Of a DNA stretch of 23,031 bases, positions 16,328-23,031 are shown one piece after another (position 1 is the stretch's first letter; every line of letters starts with the position of its first letter). The position numbers were made by a program, and so were the translations under genes. The notes below the pieces were generated by a model. It worked only from the letters and a program-made list of their open reading frames with translations, had not been told where the DNA came from and searched no databases. The stretch is from positions 1-23,031 of the forward strand of contig NW_026971253.1 in the NCBI RefSeq assembly GCF_963678635.1, in the 5' to 3' direction. The DNA comes from Symsagittifera roscoffensis. Its lineage: Eukaryota; Xenacoelomorpha; Acoela; Convolutidae.

Positions 16328-18991
16328 CGAAAATTTTGTCGACCTTTTTTTTACCTGGACCAAATTGATTTATTGAGCTCTCCCAAATCATTATCTGACC
16401 TCATTTTGACCAAAATTTCTGAGCCGCAGGCAAGTTTTTGAAAAACAGGCCAAAAAGGCGTTCATAGGAACTTTTTGGAAAAATTTGACCAAAAAATCGC
16501 GTTTATTCAGCGCCCGCTGCAACCTCAAAACTTAGCACTTATTGGCACCGAAGGCGCCTTTGGAAACAATTAAGCATACCTCACCAAAAAAAGACATCTT
16601 AAATTAGTAAAAAGGGTCGGTAAGGGGTAAGAATGGGCAAGAAAGACGTTATTTTCATCGATGGGCAAAAAAAACGTTATTTTCATAGTTTGATTTGAAG
16701 TGTAATATCACTTGTTACTGCGAGTTTCGAAGAAAATGACGGAAAGTTTGTGCTTGGGCGGGTTTTTTCAACTAGTCGTTTTGGCAGTTTTCTACAATCT
16801 GAAAAACATTGTTGTTTTGAGCTCAAATTTTTAAAGTTGTTTCATTTTTGATCAAAATGTATAAAGTTATGTGGGCTTAAACATTTTCAGTTTGACCAAT
16901 TCGGGACCATCAACTCGCGATATACTTCGTGCGATTAACGCGTAAACAGCTATTTAGTCCGACTTATAAACTGTTTCAAATTGAATTGAAGCGTTCTAAT
17001 TTTTATAAATTAACTTGTGTTAAAAATAAACTTTGTCTATGAATCAAAATTTGCGGGTTGATTTTCAAAAACAAACACTCTATTCAAATTTTTCCAATGA
17101 TTTTTTCAAAAAAAATCATAATTTTTTTTAAATTGAACACTTTTCATTATGACTTTGTAAAAGATTAGTCGGAATACGATCCATTTTTAGGGTAAAACTT
17201 CGATAATCCTTTGAATCCAATTTCGATGACAACTATAATTTCGATGACAACAAAATACGTTTGCGAAAACACTAATTCATCAAACTTATTGTGAACTTGA
17301 TGCAGAGTGGATTCAGGTCTCTCTACTTTCAATTAACCCAGGATTCTTAAATTTTATAAAAGACTAGTCATCAAGGTCACTATTCTAGTTCATCCAACCT
17401 ACGCATAGGTTGATTTTGGTAGTCTGGTATTACGACTATGATTTTGGTGCCAATTCCAGTTATACTAAAAATGAATATAAATATTGTTATAATCAATTCA
17501 TTTTCTGCTCTAATATCTCACCTTGACAACAAATTATACTGATTTAAAATTTAATTTAACCGATTATAAACAATAACTAATGCAAATATTTTTCGATACA
17601 ATTATAGTTGATTATTTTTTTCTTCTCTAAAAAATTCCATTTCAGTCAGAAAACTATTTGGCAGAAAAATGATAACCCATAGGCTATAGCTAAAATATTT
17701 TTGGGGTGTGACAAAATTTTTTTGCAAAATGGGAGATATTGGTCTCTTTGTCAATTTCATTTTCTTTCGCAATGAGCTCAAGATCTGGTTTATTTTAACA
17801 ATTTTTTTGATTTGTTACATATGTCAATGCACGAAATCTGGGCTCTTTTTCCTTCCCCCCACCTCACACGAGCTTCAATGTATTAGTGTAGCGAGTGGTT
17901 TTTCGAGGTTGAGTATGATGACCAAATATGTTTGTCGTGGCCTTATTAGTCGGTATGTAAATTTTCATAACAATCGGACGAATCGAACAATGTGGTGAAC
18001 AAATTTACATATAAAAAATTGCAGGGGTAAAGAAAAAAGAGCAGAAATCTGATTTACAAGGATGATATTCTAGATTTTCGCTATTTTTGTCGACATTTTT
18101 TATTTATTTCTTGAATTTTAAAACATCTGGCACGTGTGTTATTAATTAAAAAATCAAGAAAAAAATATTTCAATCAGTTTTCAAAATAGCATAATTTTTT
18201 GTCTTGCTAGCAAAAAAATCGAATTTTTGTGCCGGAAAATCCATCGAACTTAGACACTTAAATCAATTTAGACTCTTAAATTGATATAAAATTTTCCAAA
18301 AGATTGATTTAAATCGATTTAAAATTCATTTAATTTCGTAAAATGTACATGGTTAATCAATTTGGATCGATTTAAAATCAATTTAAATCGACTGGAAACT
18401 TTTTCTGTCAGTGCGTGGATGTTTCAGTTTTAAAATAGGCTACAAATTGGTCTTATTTTTGTTCTAAACAATTCACGATATCTTTCCATACAGTTTAAAA
18501 AAAATTCAAGGTATTGTAAGCGTCAAACATCTTTTCTTAGTGTATTGAATTTCATTTCAGATTCCAAAAAATTTTATATTCAATTTAAATCAGCGGTGCG
18601 AAAAGTTTCACTACCAATTTTTTTTTTTTTTGTGGTTCCGGCAACTCCAACTAAAGATAGTTGGAAAGAACTCTGGCGTAGGTTGCGTTTTTTACGATTT
18701 TGACGACACCAAAGAAAATTCTTACAGGGGTGAAAATTGGTAACATAGTAAAGCCATTTTGCTTATATTTGTGATTCCAAAAAAAATCTAAATAATTTTC
18801 TTGAGGTCGAGAAAAATTGGTTCGAAAATCTTAGTTTTTAGACTGAGTTAGACGAAACATGTTTAGAAATATGCTGACCCCTACAACTGCTGACCCCTGT
18901 TACAGCTTTAGCGTTAGTTTAGCTGTAATTATTTACCATCATTTCTTAGCTCTTTAAAAAACACTCAGGTTAGAACGGGTTATACTTGTTT
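16328..18991. other. Non-coding AT-rich region
   Basis: No supportable gene. A 96-codon frame at 17708-17998 has a hydrophobic stretch but poor coding character and no splice or poly(A) context. Local structures: a short direct repeat with ACGTTATTTTCAT at 16647 and 16672, and a cluster of TTTAAATCGATTT-like motifs at 18260-18400 that read as overlapping direct and inverted repeats. Confidence 0.5.
18260..18400. repeat. Cluster of AATCAATTTAAATCGATTT-type motifs
   Basis: At least six partial matches to AATCAATTTA / TTAAATTGAT / GATTTAAATCGATTTAAA occur within 140 bp in both orientations, ending at a CTGGAAACTTTTTCTGTCAGTGC tract. Probably a degraded fold-back repeat. Confidence 0.45.
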
Positions 18992-19809
18992 CCGGGTTGA
19001 CCAAAAATACAAGTCATACAATTTCCATATATGGAAAAATGCTACTCATACACTTTTCATACAGTTCCATACGTACAGAAAATTGCATGAAAGGTCTATG
19101 ATTAGTATTTTTTCATATATGGAAATTGTATGACTAGCATTTTTTCATATTTGGAAAGTGTATGACTAGCATTTTTTCATATATGGAAATTGAAAATTTC
19201 ATGACTAGAATTTTTTAACAATTAGAGATCCAGCAAAATGAGGCAAAAAAAAAACACGTTAATTCCCATCCCATACGACGAGCAGTCTCTGAACAGAGAA
19301 AAAAAAAACAGAGAAAATTTGTTTTCTCATTGTCAATTCTCCTCACACACTGAGAAAGCAGAGCATTTCTTAATCTTATCTTAGGGGGACTCCAAACCAG
19401 GAGGGACTGCCTCAGAAAAATTAAGAAAAAAACCTGTTAGCTAGCTGAGTAATCAAAAACAAGAAACAGTCCACCAGAGGCATCAATATTCTGGAATTCT
19501 TCTCTTCCAATCACATCTGACATCAACATCTAAAACAGTTCCCTATAAAACACACATTTAATTGACACTCAGGTTGAAAAATTGAAACAAACATTTAAAC
19601 ATCAACAAACATTCGAACATCAAAAAAATCCTAAATTATTCCCACGTGAGAATTTTCAACTTTTGAGATCACTTTTGAAATCATGTATGAGAAGATGCAG
19701 TTCAAAATTGATGTGCTGATTTACCTATCTACGATCTGGAGTTTTTGATTCTTTTTTTTCAAATTTGGTTGTTTTTTCTAAAAAACGCTAGACATGCAAT
19801 TTTCATATA

Positions 19810-20160
19810 TCAAAATTGTATGACTAGTGTTTTTTTTTCAAAAAACAAAAATAAAAAAAGTCAAAGTTTTCAGTTGTAGCAGCCCAAAAAAACGCTTAAA
19901 TGATTTGCCAGCAGTCGAATTGATTGTTCAAAGCGTTTTTTTCACAAATTTTTTTAAAAAAAAAATGCTAATCATACAATTTCCATATATGGAAATTGTA
20001 TGATTAGCATTTTTTCATATATTTGTTTTCCTTTTTTTTATAAGGAGATACCAATTTCGATAACAAAACAACAATAAAATATGTTTGAAAATCGATTAAA
20101 CAGACTAAGTGTTCGAAATCGTATGATTCGCATTTTCGGTTTACGGAGGTCATCCCGGGG
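19810..20160. repeat. Internal duplication of the inverted-repeat element, unit 1
   Basis: Starts near AAATTGTATGACTAGTGTTTTTTTT, runs through CAAAGTTTTCAGTTGTAGCA, AAACGCTTAAATG, GCAGTCGAA, the 56-bp palindrome and GATACCAATTTCGATAACAAAACAAC, and ends in GGAGGTCATCCCGGG. Repeated in the same order at 20222-20621 with scattered differences. Confidence 0.8.
19960..20015. repeat. Perfect 56-bp palindrome
   Basis: AAAAAATGCTAATCATAC opens it and GTATGATTAGCATTTTTT closes it. The centre is TTCCATATATGGAA at 19981-19994. All 28 base pairs match, with no spacer. The sister site at about 20379-20430 has several mismatches. Confidence 0.9.
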
Positions 20161-20221
20161 GGTGGTTTTTCTACAATCTTAAATTGCATGAAAGTTCTAT
20201 GATTAGTATTTTTTCATATAT

Positions 20222-20621
20222 GGAAATTGTATGACTAGTGTTTTTTTTTCCAAAAAACAAAAATAAAAAAGTCAAAGTTTTCAGTTGTAGCAACCCAAAA
20301 AACGCTTAAATGTTTTGTCAGCAGTCGAAATGATTGCTCAAAGCGTTTTTTTTTTCACAAAAAAAATTTTAAAAAAATGCTTATCATACAATTTCCATAT
20401 ATGTAAATTGTATGATTAGCACTTTTTTCATATAATTTTTTTTCCTCTTTTTTTATAAAGAGATACCAATTTCGATAACAAAACAACAATAAAATACCTT
20501 TGAAATTCGATTAAACAAAGTTTGCAAAAATGTATGAAAATTGTATGACTAGCATTTTTCCATAGACTAAGTGTATTAAATTGTATGATTAGTATTTTTG
20601 GTTTATGGAGGTCATCCCGGG
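20222..20621. repeat. Internal duplication of the inverted-repeat element, unit 2
   Basis: Second copy of the 19810-20160 unit, offset 411 bp at its left end and 462 bp at its right end because of about 50 extra bases (20521-20570) that contain one more TGTATGACTAGCATTTTTCCAT motif. Confidence 0.8.
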
Positions 20622-21387
20622 TTGATTTAGGGTGAGGGAATCGTTACTCCAAAAACTCAATTTCAATTTGTGTTTATTTATATTTTTGTAATTTATTTTA
20701 TTGTGTTTTTTTAATTTCACTGCTGTCATTCAGTAAAATGGTAGAAAATGTTAGAAAAACTCAAAAACTTTCAAATTTTTTTCCGTTTTTCTTGTCAAAT
20801 AACTGAAATGGTGATAGGAAATTTTGATGACACTTGCTGAGCAACCGGTGTTTTTTTCAAAGTTGTGAACATCCTGGCAATAATACCATTACAAAACAAC
20901 TGCTCAATGGACCTTAAAATATTTATGGCTTTTTTTATTATTTAAAGAGCATATAAACATAACAGGTGCTTACAAGTTTCAGTCAAAAACAAGGAAATTT
21001 GAACCTGAATTGGAATTAATAGAGCATGCAAGACGGAACAATATCATAACACGATGTTTTTTTTTCAATGGTGGACTAAAAAATCGTCGTATTTATTCAC
21101 GTGCGCTGCTCTGCGCACTTTAGCTGGTATTATCTGCAATTAACAGATTGCAATTACCTTTCAAATGTTGTGTAAAATCAGTTTTATCTTATTTGAGACC
21201 ATATATAATTTTTAACATAAGATGTAAAAAGCTCAAAGTAATTGAAAATATAACCTCGAGTAAAAATGAATGATTGACAATAAAAACTTTTGTTAAAATA
21301 CTTAAACCACCATATCAGAATTTTATTATATTCCACGTAAGCCCGAGTTTTCCCTGAAACATCCGTACTTACACTCCAATTTATATC
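20622..21387. other. AT-rich spacer upstream of the multi-exon gene
   Basis: No coding frame is supported. The minus-strand frame 21432-21184 lies opposite exon 1 of the gene at 21388 and is probably its shadow. Possible acceptors close to that gene's start are CATATCAG (to 21317) and GCCCGAG (to 21347). Confidence 0.45.
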
Positions 21388-22529
21388 ATGGCCCCTCGTG
21401 AAATGGATTTTGGCCATGACCTCATGCCACAAAAGCCATACGATGGTTCACCTTTTGGCTCCCAATCACACAGGTAAACATTTTTGACTTCAAAACTTTA
21501 CCAATTCATAACCAGCTTGATTTCAGTTTGGTGAAGCCAACATAGTGACTGTAATAAATTAGCATGATTTTGTTGCTATTTCTTAAGAGAAATTACAGTG
21601 ACAAAAAGTAAAAAAAAAACTACTTTCTCAATTTTTGAAAACAAATTTTTCTGATACGCAAAGCGTTTGACCAATCCTGTTAATTTGAAACGACACAAAT
21701 CATCGAGAGACTTATACGAGAAAATTCATCATGATGCGAGTTGCTCGCTTTTACAAAATTGCACATGTTGTTTTTGTGGGCTGGGAAAAATAACGTTCAT
21801 ATCACCAAGTAAAACGACGTATGACCATAGAGGGACTCGAACCTACAACCTCACGATTGAGGGACAGATGCACTCATAACTAATATAAATCTTTGTTCTG
21901 TATTGATTAGATTCGACGTGTCTGGCGTGCATCCGAATATGAAGAAGCAGGGAAGCTACACTGAAGTGGCGTACGAGCGAAAATCACTCACGCCACGAGT
22001 AAGATACAGCTTTTGTGAATAAAACGCAATTAGAAATTCAAACATAAAAAAATTGAAATATCTTACAAATACTGGTTGACATATTTTTTTATTTGGCGAC
22101 CAATTTGGCTTTCCGGGCGCTTCTTGAAATCTTGAAAAAAATTTGCCAGAAAGTTTTGCGCTTCATGGAGGTTTTCGAAGTGAGTGAACTTGCCAAAAAC
22201 GTCCCTTAGATGCATTTTTGGAAGTTTTGACCTACAAAATGTAACTTTTACGGGCATTTTTTTCTTACGTTTAGTATGTTAGGAGCGGAGAACTTTGGCG
22301 TAGATTAGCCGCCGCCGCGTACCACGTTTCGAATGTTAAGTTCATGTTGACAGGCGAGACAGTTGGGTCCTGGCAGGTACAGTCTGGACACTAGGCGGAG
22401 TGTGACCCCTGGACCAGGGTGGGAGAGGGCGGTGGAGGTGGCGAGGATGGCCAAGATGCCACACCTACTCTACAGGGAGACATGGGAGAGGGAAAAACAG
22501 GCGGTAGGGCAAAAAAGGAGGACAAATAA
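21388..22529 (+). CDS. Small multi-exon gene, unknown protein (about 109 aa in preferred model)
   Basis: Four exons fit in phase. Exon 1 (21388-21473) starts at ATG, reads MAPREMDFGHDLMPQKPYDG and ends CACAG then GTAAAC (phase 2). Exon 2 (21911-21998) follows TATTGATTAG, completes the split codon to Arg, reads FDVSGVHPNMKKQGSYTEVA and ends CCACGA then GTAAGA. Exon 3 (22275-22376) follows TTACGTTTAG, reads YVRSGELWRRLAAAAYHV and ends TGGCAG then GTACAG. Exon 4 (22476-22529) follows CTCTACAG, reads GDMGEGKTGGRAKKEDK and stops at TAA. Introns are 438, 276 and 99 bp. Exons are GC-richer than introns. No signal peptide or membrane segment; the tail is basic. An in-frame stop at 21355 supports ATG 21388. 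The third intron is uncertain: its frame is open except for one TAG. I do not recognise the protein. Confidence 0.55.
21527..21558 (+). other. Alternative short terminal exon with poly(A) signal inside intron 1
   Basis: A strong acceptor (CTTGATTTCAG, to 21526) makes a 53-bp intron from the donor at 21474. The exon continues in phase as SLVKPT and stops at TAG 21543-21545, with AATAAA at 21553-21558. It would give a 34-residue product, or mark a cryptic early transcript end in the first intron. Confidence 0.4.
21821..21895 (-). pseudogene. tRNA-like relic (Pol III box B intact)
   Basis: On the minus strand GGTTCGAGTCC (21843-21833) is a perfect box B. It is preceded by an anticodon-arm-like CCTCAATCGTGAGG and by TTATGAGTGCATCTG, which looks like a tRNA D-arm with a deletion. 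The loop is too short for a normal anticodon, the T-stem has mismatches, and no 5' acceptor strand pairs with CTATGGTC. So it is a pseudo-tRNA or the head of a tRNA-derived SINE, lying antisense in intron 1 of the gene at 21388. Confidence 0.5.
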
Positions 22530-22964
22530 GATAACATAAAAGTATTCAATGATTGTTTTTAGGCTAATTTGACATTACTGATTATAACTTGGATAGAACT
22601 CAAAATCGTTGAAGTCTAAGGGGATTGTCATGAGCTCGACAGTTCAGTTTTCACCCTTTGTAAGACTAAAACAAAAAAGTTGTAATTGCAAAGAGGATGG
22701 AATCGCGTGAAAAAAAAAAACAATCCTTTGCGGAAGCCGTTGCTCGCGTTGTTTGATCGGAACAACGGTAGCAAGTTCGCCTCTGGACAAATAGTTATGG
22801 GAAGATTAAATGATATACTGGTGTATGCCTTCGCGAAAAACTCCTCCGTGCTATCGGCGACTATACACGTCATGTAAAAAGCCGTCAGTAAAAAGCCCGG
22901 GCCCGGTTCCAACTCTGCATGTCATAACAATACAAAATAGTTGAGCCTCGTTTAGAAACTGAAT
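22530..22964. other. Spacer with ambiguous open frames
   Basis: A possible poly(A) site (CATAAA at about 22535) follows the upstream gene. At 22629 ATGAGCTCGACAGTTCAGTTT opens a short frame with a donor-like GTAAGA. At 22697 an ATG frame runs through an A11 tract to a stop. A neighbouring frame without ATG (22686-22877) reads LLALFDRNNGSKFASGQIVM on to a stop, and the opposite strand (22912-22628) is also open. The run of A makes the frame uncertain. I cannot choose between a small gene and chance. Confidence 0.3.
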
Positions 22965-23031
22965 ATGGGTCCCGGTCGATACAACTCTCGGGACTTCATC
23001 CAAGAGCTGTCAGATAGAGTCCACTCGGCCC
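22965..23031 (+). CDS. Start of a gene cut by the right edge
   Basis: ATG at 22965-22967 opens a frame MGPGRYNSRDFIQELSDRVH that stays open to the window end (22 codons). The acceptor-like GCCTCGTTTAG (to 22955) lies only nine bases before the ATG, the short spacing seen where mRNAs receive a spliced leader or where a tiny leader exon is used. GC content rises at the ATG. The visible part is hydrophilic and likely helical. It might be a downstream gene in the same direction as 21388-22529. The family is unknown. Confidence 0.45.
   Translation, partial: MGPGRYNSRDFIQELSDRVHSA

Larger units (their letters stand above)
18992..20621. mobile_element. Inverted-repeat element built from a GGAAATTGTATGACTAGCA motif
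   Basis: The left end reads CCGGGTTGACC, AAAAATACAAGTCATACAATTTCC; the right end (complement of 20575-20621) reads CCGGGATGACCTCC, then AAAAATACTAATCATACAATTT. These are matching inverted termini. A second right-type end (GGAGGTCATCCCGGG) occurs at 20145-20159, so the element contains or has generated a partial duplication. The inside is filled with direct and inverted copies of TTTTTTCATATATGGAAATTGTATGACTAGCA. No protein is encoded. A non-autonomous transposon is the simplest reading; target-site duplications could not be assigned. Confidence 0.55.

Noticed and set aside
17708-17998. 96-codon frame with a hydrophobic stretch
   Set aside because: No acceptor, donor or poly(A) context and amino-acid use typical of random AT-rich DNA; left as non-coding.
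18992-20621. A CRISPR array, because of repeated short motifs
   Set aside because: Repeats occur in both orientations with irregular spacing and no unique uniform spacers, in a eukaryotic setting.
21184-21432. 82-codon minus-strand frame
   Set aside because: Overlaps exon 1 of the plus-strand gene, which has better splice and phase support; the left half is AT-rich chance sequence.
21821-21895. A functional tRNA gene
   Set aside because: No pairing acceptor stem, deleted D-arm and abnormal anticodon loop.

Overview
This is a eukaryotic, almost certainly metazoan, window. Long AT-rich spacers full of homopolymers separate short GC-richer coding patches. Candidate introns are mostly very short (51 and 53 bp where clearest), several AG acceptors sit next to ATG codons, and one gene belongs to the animal PLP/M6 tetraspan family. 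An invertebrate is likely. A compact-intron, trans-splicing lineage such as an appendicularian tunicate would fit, but that is a guess.

Layout. (1) 17-3051, minus strand: a decayed virus-like DNA transposon of the Polinton/Maverick (adintovirus-like) kind. Remnants of a packaging ATPase, a DxE nuclease-like protein and several small accessory proteins are broken by stops and frameshifts. (2) 3689-4244, plus strand: a GC-rich block of open frames, a perfect hairpin followed by nine T, and two candidate terminal exons separated by a 51-bp intron, with the stop codon lying inside AATAAA. (3) 4186-11563: three tandem copies of a segment of up to 2.8 kb. Each starts with the terminal exon and poly(A) signal of the plus-strand gene, followed by a MITE-like inverted repeat, variable G-tracts and a minus-strand intronless PLP/M6-like gene. 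Only the third gene copy is intact (255 aa). The second has a one-base deletion and the first is cut to its last ~39 codons. (4) 11564-18991: mainly non-coding AT-rich DNA. It includes a near-perfect 1,008/1,010-bp tandem duplication (14310-16327) that carries a long CT/GA inverted repeat. (5) 18992-20621: an inverted-repeat element family built of a repeated 'GGAAATTGTATGACTAGCA' motif, including a perfect 56-bp palindrome. (6) 21388-22529, plus strand: a previously unlisted small multi-exon gene (about 109 aa in the preferred model) pieced together from phase-compatible exons. A tRNA-like relic lies in its first intron. (7) 22965 to the right edge: the start of another plus-strand gene.

The genes do not form an obvious pathway. 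The main story is structural: repeated local duplication of a membrane-protein gene together with the tail of its neighbour, on a background of inverted-repeat elements and a fossil virus-like transposon. All similarities are from recognition by eye; no search was run.
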